A stretch of DNA of 64,000 nucleotides. Source: Takakia lepidozioides. Taxonomy: Eukaryota; Streptophyta; Takakiopsida; Takakiales; Takakiaceae. Location: contig CM060733.1 in NCBI GenBank assembly GCA_030704615.1, forward strand, positions 50,778,001-50,842,000. The letters run 5' to 3'. The notes under the pieces were generated by a model. It was not told where the DNA came from and did no database searches. It worked only from the letters and a program-made list of their open reading frames with translations. The position numbers were made by a program, and so were the translations under genes. This document shows, in pieces, positions 22,551 to 33,780 of the stretch; positions within the stretch are counted from its first letter, which is position 1; every line of letters begins with the position of its first letter.

Positions 22551-24230
22551 TCATGGAGAGAGAGGGAGAGAGAGAGAAAGAGAGGAGAGATTTCCCTTTT
22601 TTGGGGACCAGCACAAAGAAGAAGGAGAGAGAGGGAGAACGAGGGAGAGAGAGGGACAGGGACAGATGGGAGAGAGGGAGGGAGAGGGATAGAGGTGGCC
22701 AAGAAAATAAAAAAAGAAGTAGGGTGGGGGGGTGACTGAGCAGCAGCAGCTCAGCCCCTCTCTGGTTTTTTTTTCTTTTGTGAGCAACTGAGGACAGGGA
22801 CAAATGGAGGAGAGAGACGAAGAAATGAGGAAAAATAAAAAATAAAAAATGGGGGGGGGGGGGGGGGTGACTGAGCAGCTGCTGCTCAGATGCTGGTGCT
22901 GCTCAGTCACTCCCCCCCACCTTTTTTTTTAGTTTTTTTTTCCCTCCTCACTCCCTCTTTCTCCCTCTCTCCCTCTCTCTCCACATCTTCATGGGACAGA
23001 GGGAGAGATGAGGGAAAGAAAAAAAAAAAGAAAAAAAGTGGGGGTGACTGAGCAGCAGCAGCTGCTGCTCAGTCACTCCCCCCCCTCCACCTGTTTTTTT
23101 TTGTTTTTTCCGTCATCACTCCTTCTCTCCCTCTCTCTCTACATCTTGATGGGATAGAGGGAGAGATGCGGGAAAAAAAGAGAGAGAGAGGGAGAGATGA
23201 GGGAAAGAAAAAAAAAAAAAAAAAGTGGGGTGACTGAGCAGCAGCAGCTTTCAGTCACTCCCCCCCCTCCACCTGTTTTTTTTTTTTTTTCCGTCATCAC
23301 TCCTTCTCTCCCTCTCTCTCCCACATCCTGATGGGATAGAGGGAGAGATGCGGGAAAAGAGGGAGCTGCTCAGTCACTCCCCCCCCCCCCCCCCACCTTT
23401 TTTTTTTTTTCCCCTCAACAGTCCCTCTCTCTCCACATCTTCATAGGACAGAGGGAGAGATGAGGGAAAGGGGAGAGAGGGACAGAGGGAGATGAAAAGA
23501 AGAAGAAGATGAAAACCAAAAAAAAGATGGTGGGGGGGGTGACACAGCGAGAGAGGGAGAGATGAGGGAAAATTAAAAAAAAAAAAATAAATGGGGTAGG
23601 GGGGGAGTGACTGAGCAGCTGCTCCCTCTCTCTCCCTCTCTCCCTCTCTCTCCACATCGTGATGGGACAGAGGGAGACAGAGGGAGAGAGGCAGCGAGGG
23701 AGAGAGAGGGACTGTTGAGGGGGGGGGGGGCTGCTCCAGTCACTTCCCCACCCCCCCACCGTTTTTTTTTTTTTTTCCTCTTCAGCAGTCCCTCTATCTC
23801 CACATCCTGATGGGACAAAGACAGGGAGAGAGGAGGGAGAAGAGAGAGTGGGATGAGGGAAAAAAGAAAGAGAGTGGGAGAGATGAGGGAAGAAAAATAA
23901 AAAAGAAGGTTGGAGGGGGTGACTCAGCAGCTGCTGCTGCTCAGTCACTTCCCCCCCCCACCTTTTCGTTTTTTGTTTGTGGAATGGTGGGGGGTGCTAA
24001 AAGCAGCTTGCTGCTGGTGGTCTTAGCCCCCCCCCCCCCGACCTTTCATTTTTTGGTTTTGGCAATGGTGGGGGGCGCTGAGAGTTGCAGCAACAAGTAC
24101 TTGTTGCTGCTGCTCTCAGTCCCCCCCATTTTTTTTTTTCTTTTTGGAATGGTGGGAGGCTGACAAGTGCTGGTGCTCTCAGCACCCACCCCCCCCCCCC
24201 CCCCCTCTTTTCGTTTTTTGCTCATCAGCA
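22551..24230. repeat. Array of palindromes in purine/pyrimidine tracts
   Basis: At least seven irregular units occur. Each has a purine-rich GAGAGGGAGAGA / GGGAAAGAAAAAA tract, G-runs, a core GTGACTGAGCAGCAGCAGCT, its mirror GCTGCTGCTCAGTCAC, C-runs, T-runs and a CTCTCTCC tract. Cores lie near 22.73, 22.87, 23.05, 23.23, 23.37, 23.61, 23.74 and 23.92 kb. Variants with GGTGCTCTCAGCACC run on to 24.2 kb. The clearest core (23045) is a near-perfect palindrome of about 40 bp. CATCTTGATGGGACAGAGGG words also recur in each unit. Confidence 0.85.
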
Positions 24231-24373
24231 GAGAGAGAAATGGGAGACAAAGATATAGAGACATAAAGATAGAGGGAGAGGAAGAGGGGAAGGGGGAGGG
24301 TCAGGCCTTGTTGGTTTTTGGCATGTGAAATCACACGGTAGTAGTGTTGTGGGCGCAGGGATAAGCTGGTAGT

Positions 24374-26463
24374 ATGGCGAACGACAAGGAGAAGGCGCCG
24401 CCGAAGGAGCAGAAATCGCCTGCCGCTAAGGTAGGGAAGCCTGACAACGCTCCCGTCATTGATGGCCATGTGACACGGTCCACTTGGTCCAAAGTCACCA
24501 GCCCTATAGGCGGCTATGTGAGAGGACCAAGCCGTAAGGCCGTCGAGGCTGGGGATGAGCCTCCACTTGAGGGTGGTGCACCCAATGTTCAGGCTGGGAC
24601 GCCACCCCACGGCTGATGGAGGGCCCTGACTTTTACGCGGGCAAACGCATTCTCAGATCTGCCGCCAGGTATGGGCAACTTGATCTTAGCCCCACCGCCA
24701 ATGCCTTTTCCCCTTCTTCTGCAGCCAAGAGGGCTTATAAGGGGGGGGCTCAGAAGGAGGTGGGTTCCTCCTCACCTTGGGAGAAGAGGGCGGCTTCAAA
24801 GGAGGCCGCAATGAGGTGGAAGGAGGAGGAAAGGAAGAGGGAGGAAGACAAGAAGAGGGATCAAGAGGGAAATAAGGGGGCACGGGAAAGGGAGGGGGAA
24901 GAGGAGAGGGTGACATTGGCTATGGAGGGCCCCTTGCGAAGTCCGTCGCCTGAACGGTCAATGAAGAAGACCCTGGACTTTGGGGCGCCGCCTGCGAGCC
25001 TATTGGGTGCATGGGATAGGCTTCCACCCTTATTCCGAGAGGGCGTTATGGGGGGTGCACCACAAGCGGGGACCGAGGGCAACATTGAGGTCATGGACGT
25101 AAAGGTGAGCCTCTTTCCTTCACCTTTTTTTCTTTCCTTTGCCTTTCATTTTGTTTCTGGTTTGTTTCTAATTTTGTGGGTTTTGTGTTCAGGAGCTTGG
25201 CGCATTCGTGGCTAAGCTTGTGGCAAGCAGTGGGATTGCCACCGACAAAGCAGGGATAGTGGTAGTGCCTACCCGTGGGGACGGTAAGAGGAAGAGGAAA
25301 AGACGTCGTGTCCTCGAGGTTCCCCTAATCATCAAGGATGGTAGGGAAGTAGTGGAGGGGAAGGGGAAAGGATAGGCCCAGGAGAGGGAGCGTAAGAGAA
25401 AGAGGCGTAGAAGGAGAGAGGTGCAGCCGGGGGAGGGCACTAGTGGGGGAACAAAAAGACAAGGGGGAGCTAGTTCAGATGAGCGTGCAGCCGGTGGAGG
25501 GCATTAGCGGGGCAACAAAAGACAAGGAGAGGTAGTTCAGAAGAGCGTGGACGAGGTAAAGACCTCGGTCCCCGCAACCTTGATTTGCCAAAGATGAAGG
25601 TGCCCCCCTTAGAGACCAATAAGGTCGGTGACCCCATTGGTGAGTATTGGGAGGCCATGAAAAAAGTAGCCTTCGACTTGGCGGCGAGGTGGTTCCCTTG
25701 GCATATTGATTGGCCACGCCAATCACATCGCCATAGGCGAGCATTCGTGCAAGTACTTGAGGGCACATTTCCGGGTGAGTGGAATGAGGGGAAGCTCTTG
25801 GAGCTGGTGGGAAAGAACCTCAAGGACAAGAGGTACCGTGCGCGACAAACCTTTCGCAAGGCACTCAAGGCGGGGGTCGAACCAACGACCATGCCACATG
25901 GAATAACCAAGGTAAGACGCACTTCACTTGTCATTGGTGTCTTTGAATGCATGTTCATTGCGGTATGGAGTTCATTAACATTTATAGTGTCTTTGTTGGG
26001 GTTGGACAGGAATCTTGGGAGGCTCTCATCGCAGGGGAGAGGGAAGAGCTGAAGGCGGAGATCTTCGCAAGGGGACGTGCGGCAACTACAGCCTGCCTCG
26101 AGAAGTGTGCGGAATCAACACACAAGTGGGGCCCCGGCGGAAGCAAGAGTTTTGTCACCCGATTCGTAAGTGTTCTTTCTCTTGTCATACCCATTCTTCT
26201 TTTTTAGCTTCTTCCTTCCATTATGAATTCTGACCTGTCATTGCATTTGTATGTCATGTGCAGAAAAAGAAGTTTGAGAAGCCTCCCTCCGCCATCAAGC
26301 ACAACTTTTGCAAGACTCAGGGGTTGAAGGCCCTTGTAGCCTCAATGGCCAAGACGCCACAATTGACGGAGGATAGTGCATCTGTAGGGGTGGGGATGGG
26401 TAGTTCAGTGGCTCGGCCGGATGGGGGAGAGCCAGTAGTAGGGGTGGTTCGAAGGATGATGTA
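24374..26463 (+). pseudogene. Second CACTA gene, Transposase_24-like, interrupted
   Basis: The segments follow in order. 24374-24616: MANDKEKAPPKEQKSPAAK and on, Lys/Pro-rich. 24616-25105: overlapping TGATG, RILRSAARYGQLDLSPTA, then a charged KEEERKREEDKKRD helix ending at a GTGAGC donor. 25193-25374: ELGAFVAKLVASSG and a basic KRKRKRRR patch, ended by TAG. 25585-25909: WPRQSHRHRRAFVQVLEGTF, then KNLKDKRYRARQTFRK. 26010-26168: ESWEALIAGE, then ARGRAATTA and THKWGPGGSKSF. 26264-26463: the end. The W-L, NR/AR, TH-x-GxKSF pattern resembles the DNA-binding accessory protein of plant Ptta/En/Spm elements. It is transcribed away from TNP2. The TAG and a 64-bp duplication (25421, 25485) suggest decay. 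Confidence 0.5.
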
Positions 26464-26934
26464 ATCTCGAACTCGGCCTCATCATCCTCCAAATTAGAGG
26501 CCTAGCGTAGCTTGCATTCCTCGGACGAGTACACCTATGACTCAGGTGATGAGGAGTGAGGGATGGTTCCCAGTTAGAGACATGTAAAGGTAGTACTCGC
26601 TTTATGTATATATTTCTTCAGTTACCATTTTGATCCTCATTCTAACCTTAATGAACATGTGTATTCTAATCTAACCTATAGATTAGAATGCATGTATTTC
26701 ATGCAAGCACGAGGCACACCCCAACCCCCAAGAACCCCCCCAAAAAAAACGAAAAAAAAACCCAAAACCCCACCCCAAATACTAGCTGGCTACCCTCCCA
26801 CCCAGCGACGCCAAAAAAAAAAACCTCCCCAACGACGCACTCACCCTTGCACCAATTTTGAATTAAATCGAATTTAAATGAATTTGAAATAAATATTTGC
26901 ATTTAAAAAATATATGATTGCGGTTTTGAGGGGC

Positions 26935-27200
26935 GTAATGATTTTATTTTTAGCTCTATTTTGTTATGTGACATCGGACTTTGCACCACTACATCCATGC
27001 CATAAATGGGACAAAAAAAAAATGGAAAAAAAATAAGTGTGTTTCTAGGGTTACTTTTGCAGAACTCTTTATGAAAGAGTGCATGACTCAACTTTGGAGT
27101 GCAAATGAGAGAACAAAATCTGGTTATGGGTCCAAATGACTTTTGTTTACTCCCAAATTTTGCACGCACATTGCATATGCTATCATTAAGCATAGGGCTT
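26935..27200. repeat. Fold-back segment, right inverted copy
   Basis: The sequence TTTTAGCTCTATTTTGTT, CCACTACATCCATG, GAGTGCAAATGAGAGAA and ATTTTGCACGCACATTGC is the reverse complement of 14605-14890 with scattered differences and an insertion around 27015-27080. The two copies therefore face each other across about 12 kb. Confidence 0.65.
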
Positions 27201-27523
27201 GAAAATGGAATAAAAAAAAAATCATCTGTAGGCGAAACACAATTTTCCATCTCTATGACACGTAGCTGCGTTCAACACTAGGATGACCCATTGAATCAAC
27301 TTGGTTCAATCATATTTGGTCCACATGTGCATAAGTATGTTTAGATCACATATGCAAAGTTGCAATCCACACGAGCAACGAGATTTTTTTTTACATCAAT
27401 CGATTAATCGGATGTATACAAAGTAAATCATGAGAATATCTACAATGCCCCTCTACGCGATCCCTGTCTCAAAGGAACCCTATTTCTATCATACACATCC
27501 CACTCATGCTGTAATCGGAGGTC

Positions 27524-28606
27524 TCAATCATCCCGGGAGAACTCGTATGATGCAAATAGTTCGCTGCTAGCCCTAATAGTCATACTAGCACATGTCATCA
27601 CAAACATGTGTATCCCCTCACAATATACTGACGTATGACCACAAAAGCTCTCATGCCCATCGCTTCGCTCATCCCATACTACATTGGTTCTCCTAGGATG
27701 ACCAAAAGATGACCAACCCAGCAACATTCGAAGATGTCGGGGTCACCATCACAAAATCTGATCTCAATGGGAGACAACCCCCGTCTACGTACATCCTGTC
27801 CGTTGACACACAAAATGTAGGGTAGGATGTATGGGGCTTCGAGGCGTAATGTACGGAACTCCGCGGAGGTGTAGTATGGACCGTAATAGGGAAATAAATC
27901 CACCATGCTGTTTCTCTGAGGAGGAACCACAATATCATTGACCGTCAATAAACCCCGACCCATAGCAGGATCTGTAGCGGCTCTCACAACATACCGTCTC
28001 CCCCAATACTCGAACTCCACATTTTCTCGGATGGGGGTGGGAGGGTCGAGATGATTCCCCAACAACGAGGCTGGACGGTCCTCAATAACATAGTCCTATG
28101 CGCTTCCCATCGGGGGCGAGGATCCGGCTCAGGCCGCCCAAGCCGAAGGGGAAGAAATCTAGGGCGAAGCCGACCCCTTCTAGGGGTTTGGGGGGTACAT
28201 GCACGTAGAGGTGGAGGTGGAGGTGGAGGTGGTACTGCTGGCGGAGGAGATGAAAGTGGAGGTGGTTGAGGATGTAATGTCGGAGGTGCAGCCGGGGGTA
28301 CAACGTCCGGATCAGGTGCTACCGGAGGTGGATCAGGCAAAGAAACAGAGGGGGGGGGGGGAGGCCACAATCAGGGGGACCGCCTGAGGAAACTGGAGGG
28401 GGGGGGGGGGGGGGGGGGCTGCTTGTTTGGCCATAAACGCCTACGACACCTGCTGGGGGAACCAACTGGTCACATTGCACATGCTCTGGCACAAATTCTG
28501 CAAGTAGACCGGCGCGAAATGCCTCATGTGCAATGTGATTGCGAGCTTGGGCATCAAGTCGTGGCTGCAATGTGCGTAGTGAACGACGCATCAATACTTC
28601 CCCCAA
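27524..28606 (-). pseudogene. SET-like module with proline-rich linker, copy B
   Basis: This has the same layout as copy A: LQPRLDAQARNHIAHEAFRA, a Pro-rich linker (28.0-28.4 kb, including C-runs), then YWGRRYVVRAATDPAMGRGL, DIVVPPQ, VDLFPYYGPYY, PYILPYILCVNGQDVRRRGL, EIRFCDGDPDIF and, after a break near 27.7 kb, VFVMTCASMTIR followed by ELFASYEF. The central 128-residue frame (27679-28065) is open, whereas copy A is frameshifted there. In this copy FASYE supplies a Tyr in the position where SET domains end (xxYxY/F). It lies just outside the inverted segments that bracket copy A. Confidence 0.45.
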
Positions 28607-28739
28607 CCATGCCCATTTTGTTGTCTGATTTACTTCAGGAAGGGAGTTGGATGGGATAATTGTTTGATTTGATTTGCCTTGCCTTGGGAACTTTCAATCC
28701 CACCTCTGTAGGTTTGTAAACAAGCAGCTAGTCGCGTAT

Positions 28740-29020
28740 GGATCTGGCCTGTGTCACCCCAGCTGTTGTGGCTAGTGTCACCCTGATCTGTCACCCCAGC
28801 TCATGTGGTTTCCTTCACCTGAGCTGTGCTCTCTGTCACCTTGTCTATTGTAACTTCCTCTTATATATATATATATATATATATATTTCTGTTGTTGTAT
28901 GTTCTGTACTTAATAAGTCAAGGTTGGACTTAAGTCAAATTTTGTGATCCACCAAGTGGGAGTGACACCATGTCACCAAGTGTCACTCCACCCCATTGTG
29001 TGTCACCCCAATCTGTGTCA
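28740..29020 (+). repeat. Cluster of TGTCACC/TGTCACT words with a TA microsatellite
   Basis: About nine copies of (G)TGTCAC(C/T), one of them inverted (GTGACACC), lie within 280 bp upstream of the PLAC8-type gene. They are interrupted by an alternating TA tract of about 25 bp near 28862. The words are irregularly spaced and show no open frame. Confidence 0.6.
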
Positions 29021-29566
29021 CTCTCAAGAGGGAAGATTTGACATGCGAAAAAACCGTGTACCGTTTTGTGAGCTAAGTTAGTGTTCTTCGGGTTCATCGG
29101 TGAGAGGGTTGCGGTGACGTTGCCTCCACAAGCTTTTCTTCTCAATTCATTCGCGACCTTGCTTCCTCTTCACTTCTGTTGTTCCTTGATGCCGTTTATG
29201 GTTGGGAAGAAGGTTCCTCTCTCTTTCTTGTTTTGATTTTTTAGGGAAGTTCTCTCTGTTGTTTATTTGGGTCCAGGGGGAAATTTGACCTGCTGGTGCA
29301 AGTGAGAGACTTTCTCTACCCTTCCCCCGCGTCTCTTCTCCTTTCGTGGAAGCAAGTGGAAGATTTCTGCTTAGATCTCTATCACACATTCTGACACCCA
29401 TTCTGTCTAGATCTCTATCACCCATTGTCGTTCTGTGACCTCGATATATTTGTTACATTAGCAGAGATCTGAGCTTGTCTCTCCTATGTTTGAAGCCATT
29501 CTCTAGTCGTCCACTTGTTTCTGGATTGTTTTTGTGGGTGTGTGAGAGAGAGAGAGAGAGGAGAGG

Positions 29567-30178
29567 ATGGGGAATTATGGCGAACCACCCGAGTATTTGA
29601 AAACACAAGAGCCAGTGATAGGGCAGCCAGCGTTCTATCAACATGTACCATATGGGCAGCCAGGTGCAAACAATGGCGGTCCCCAAGGGTATCCCTCATA
29701 CGCAGCACATCAAGAGGGTTATCTCTCAGGGATGCAGGCACCGCCGTTGTATGCGCAGATTCCTTCTCAGCAAACGGCAGAGTGGAGTACGCGTCTTTGC
29801 TCTTGCTGCAGTGATTGCGAAGTCTGTTGTCTCACATGCTGGTGCCCCTGCATCGCATTTGGTCGATTGAGCGAGGTTGTGGACGAAGGCGCGACTTCAT
29901 GTTCCTTGAATGGGGCTATATATTTGCTGCTTCTTTGGGCGGGGATTCCGTGTGTGTATTCGTTTCTCTGGCGGACAAAGCTGCGGGTGAAGTACGGATT
30001 GCGGGGGGGGAGTCTGGGTGATCTTCTCCGGCATGTCTGCTGTGAGCCGTGCTCCCTATGCCAGGAGTTTCGCGAGCTGAAGAACCGAGGTCTTGATCCC
30101 TCCGTAGGCTGGGAGACTCTTAGCAGAAACTTTGCGCGACCCATGGCCGTGCCTACTGCTCCAGTGATGATGAGATGA
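29567..30178 (+). CDS. PLAC8 family protein (FW2.2/CNR/PCR type)
   Basis: Plant PLAC8 proteins are small Cys-rich membrane proteins linked to organ-size control or to cadmium and zinc export. This one is 203 residues without introns. Residues 1-70 are Gly/Pro/Tyr/Gln-rich and flexible. W73-STRLCSCCSDCEVC leads into CCLTCWCPCIAFGR (87-100), the family's first Cys motif. Residues 116-135 (GAIYLLLLWAGIPCVYSFLW) are hydrophobic. The second motif is CCEPCSLCQEFRELKNRG (158-175), followed by LDPSVGWE. All hallmark cysteines are present. A GA-repeat leader precedes ATG 29567. Whether it regulates cell number or transports metal cannot be told from sequence. Confidence 0.93.
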   Translation: MGNYGEPPEYLKTQEPVIGQPAFYQHVPYGQPGANNGGPQGYPSYAAHQEGYLSGMQAPPLYAQIPSQQTAEWSTRLCSCCSDCEVCCLTCWCPCIAFGRLSEVVDEGATSCSLNGAIYLLLLWAGIPCVYSFLWRTKLRVKYGLRGGSLGDLLRHVCCEPCSLCQEFRELKNRGLDPSVGWETLSRNFARPMAVPTAPVMMR

Positions 30179-33100
30179 AGGAACAAAACCTCACCTCTAA
30201 ACGGTGCTTTCATGTCGACAGGGAGTGCAGATGTGGAAGGATCAAACTCCGTCTATCAGTGCCTTCAGCGACTGGTTCTCCTCTATGTGCTGTTAGAAGC
30301 TACCAAAGGGGAAGAAAGGATCTGGGTAATAGGAACTGTATGATGTAAACCAAAGGTACTGACTTCATATTTGCAGTCCGGTGAGCTCTACATACTGTCC
30401 AACTTCTAAGGAACAGAAATGTGTTCAGGAACTGACCAGGGCATAAGTTGAATTCAGAGCTGGAGTGACACACGTCTATCAACAATAGGCTGTTTCCAAA
30501 GTAGCATCTCTTGCACACCCCAAATATAACCAGTATTTATTTGAATTGCCTTAGGCTGTTGGTGGAATTACCAGGATCCTAGCCTGTAGCAAGCTGCTGC
30601 CTCCCACTTTGCAAACTACTTTGTAAATTGGATCAGTGTCAACCACATTGCCGAAGTGTAAAGACAGAGGGTGATGTGGCAGGCTCTAAAAGTACTGAAC
30701 TATTTATATGATTGAAGGCCCTTCAAATGTTCTGCCTTCATCAGATACTTGTCTTGCATAAGATGATCTCTTGGCTTTTCTTCAGATTTGAACATAGCTA
30801 CACGGCATGTATAATTCAAACCTGCGAGAAATGTGTGATGCAGGCTCACAAAATTATAATATACTGTACACATTCCCAGGTGGTTTGCCTCACTGCTTGC
30901 CTGATCCATGCGATCTTGTATCTGCAGTACCTATCCAATACAGACTTTGATTACTTTCCAGCCTATTTGGATCCACATTTAGTGGGCTCTTGCTGTGGGA
31001 GAAAAACATTAGGTGGGCTTCCCTTTCCTGGCAGTGAAGGAGGTTCACCAAGAAGTGGCACATTGGACCAACGGAATTGGGCCATACAAGCCAGTGGTGA
31101 TAAATGAGCTGACAACAGCATAGATAGCTGGCCTGGTATCTGCGAAACTGGAAAAAGGCCCTGTCAACTGTGGTGAGCTTGAACTTGTCTCTGCCCTCCC
31201 TGCATGCACTGGAGTTCTCCCCCTGAAATGGAGATTGCATTTGCACATTTACTCCAGGTATCTGCTCCAAATCTCTCCTTAGTATGTTCAAGATTTCTGA
31301 TGGGTCTCTTCTTGCCTGATTGTGTTTAAGCTGAACAGATTGTCTTTTCACATAGGACGGTGGTAAGCAATTGAGCTGCAGACATAATCCAAGCATGGCG
31401 GTGCCAACATGGGATACTGGGGCTTGCAGCAGGCCACTCACAAGACTATAGGTTGCAGTGTAGCTTCAATTGAACACATCAGTGCACCACAGCAAATTGC
31501 AATGGTGGCACTGGCACTGGCACCGATCATCACCTCAAAGGATAGAAACAGCCTCCAGCAACTGTCTCTAATGCTTATTGTGACAGTCTTCATGTAGGCT
31601 GTGACAGTCTTGCATATTGTGATGTCATGTGCCAGAGAATGCAGAGAACTCAACCAACGAGCTACTTGTATGCCACTCGAACCAGCAATTTCATGTCTAA
31701 TGAACTAGTGATGTCCCAAACTCTAGCTGAAGTATAAGCGCGTCTGAGTAGATTTTCATGGATGACGTAACTGGCTACTGAAGTAGTACAGAAGCTGAGA
31801 TCCCTCTTGCCTCCCACTGTGTCCCGTCCTGCCTTTACTACTTCTGTGCTCAAAATCTGGTTCCTACGATATGTGGTCAAGTGGTGCATCAAAAATTTGG
31901 ATTAGTTGAGTTGCCAAGGACAACAGCCTGCACCTCTGCTCACCCACTTTGAAAATCTCAAGGCTGAGCCTGAAGCACTGGCCCTGTTGGGGTCTAATTG
32001 CTGGGTAGTGCACACACAGCAGATGGATGCTTGTGTCAAGGGCTTTCTAGAGGATATATCTGGAAACCCCGAACTAATTGTTTATACCAATGTTAAGTCA
32101 CACTACCGGAGTGAGTGCCTCACAAATGTAGTGTCTGTCCCCTCTTGTTCTGCCCAAACTGGGCACAGGGTCTACGGCCACAAGGCTACGGCAAACAATG
32201 TCTTCTGAGTACATTCTCATTCACACAGCACAGTGGTCACATCCGGTTCCCGGGAGAGGCTGTAATAGCTGTGCTGGAATGGACATCATATTCCTGATAT
32301 GAGGTCCATACCAGCATGTGCATGAAGCAATGCATTTCCCTGGAACTGGAATATTGTCAGCAGCCACAGCCAGTCCCAGTTGAGTCTCATGTATCCTTGG
32401 CTGAAACCCTCCGACGGTCTCATCACGGGCGTTAGAATCATGGGCAATCTGCCTTCAAGGGATCATCATAGCCAATGTGAACACCTCTCTCTCTCACACA
32501 CACACTCACTCAGATTCATACATTGAGCAGTCATCCACTGCAAAGCAAATGGGGCTAGCATGTCCAGATTTTCTTTCAAAGCTCCAGGTCCAGGTAATCA
32601 CCCAACCAGTCACCCTCGGAACTTGGTAATGGTGCTAGATGCCAAAACCCTGGGTGGAATCCAGAGTCAAAATCAAATTGCTGGGTAACCAAAATTCTGA
32701 ATAGCCAAAACCAACCTATTGGAAATAACTAAGTTTTCAGTGTTACAACTCAAGTCCAAGGAGGGGGAAGAGTACATTGGTGCAAGCTCAGGGGCTTGAG
32801 TCACATTGTATGGCAAACCACGGTAGCTAGATCCTGGCCTCTCCCAGTCTGACAGATCCATGGGTTAGTGCACAGCATATTCATTCATAACATGTGCTGA
32901 CCAAGTAGAGGTCAGTCTCAGCTACTTCTACCACTGAGCTAGTGAGCAGTACTAATCACTAGAAGGCTACTTTGTAGCAAATGAATTATGAATCTCTTTC
33001 TCTTTTCTGAAAGAGGAGTCCATGACTGTAGATCCGACTCCAAATTTGCAGAACCAATGGATAGAAACTAATGAGAGACTGCAATAATACAAAAGGTTTG

Positions 33101-33780
33101 CTCACAATTTCAAAATTACAGAAAGGCAGAGTGTCCACATCTCTTAGCTTCAAAAGGGTTTTTCAGGTTGCTATTCACCATGTCCACCCACAAAAAACTG
33201 AATATCCTCACTGAAGTAGCAAGTCCATCAAACAGATCTGTGATAACAAAATTCCCTCCTGCCCTTTCTACCATAGGCCATGTTCTTGCAACTTCAATTG
33301 ATTCTCAACATGCCTAAAAGGACTACCCAAAAGGACTACAATTTTGTGTGTCCTTGAGGTGTGGTCACTGGAAAGAGAGTCCTTTGTTGTTGACAAGAAT
33401 CACGGCCTCCAATGACAACTACCGGTTTTCCTTTCACTTCCAAATCCTGCATTAGGCATTCCAACTTTAGCTCTGCAAAACTACTTGCATTCGACATAGA
33501 GCCCCTTCCAAGTTGTCTTCACCGATTCACCGAGTTAAGTATGGCTCTCACTACCTGTCCAACAATACAATTCAATGAGAGGAGAGCAAAGCTACAAAGA
33601 GACCTATCTCCCCTTGTCAATACACTATAGGATGCAGAACAAATCTTCCATACACAATCAAGTTAGCTTTGGACATCTGTAAACCACCTCAGATCAATAT
33701 GAAAAGGTAGTGCAACAGTACCAACACCAACACAAAGGGGCCTAAAGTACTTCCATATCTAGAAATTCCACTCCAACAGT
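30179..33780. other. Long intergenic stretch, nothing supported
   Basis: The PLAC8 3' flank is followed by about 3.5 kb with only short frames lacking known motifs (for example 30890-31441 minus, 31906-32208 plus). I saw no transposon ends or RNA genes, but non-coding RNA cannot be excluded. Confidence 0.4.

Larger units (their letters stand above)
14076..27210. mobile_element. Large CACTA (En/Spm-like) transposon complex, right end unresolved
   Basis: The left terminus is CACTACTACGTTTAGGGG at 14076, followed by a subterminal region rich in GCGACG and TTGCGACGTC motifs (14.1-14.5 kb, with outliers at 14.93 and 21.65 kb). Inside lie TNP2-type transposase exons (minus), a SET-like module (minus), a palindrome array and a second transposon gene (plus). 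A segment near the left end recurs inverted at 26.9-27.2 kb, which is why I draw the region to there. A matching CACTA end with a 3-bp target duplication was not found on the right, so this may be one decayed element or several nested ones. Confidence 0.55.

Noticed and set aside
22262-23948. Long Leu/Ser/Pro-rich frames in the GA/CT region
   Set aside because: They are translations of simple purine/pyrimidine repeats.
22551-24230. CRISPR-like array
   Set aside because: Units are irregular palindromic low-complexity blocks without unique spacers, in a eukaryotic genome.
24338-24346. GTAGTAGTG as the right CACTA end
   Set aside because: Only nine bases mirror the left end, the neighbouring bases do not match, the 3-bp flanks differ (TTC against TTG), and it would put the second transposon gene outside.
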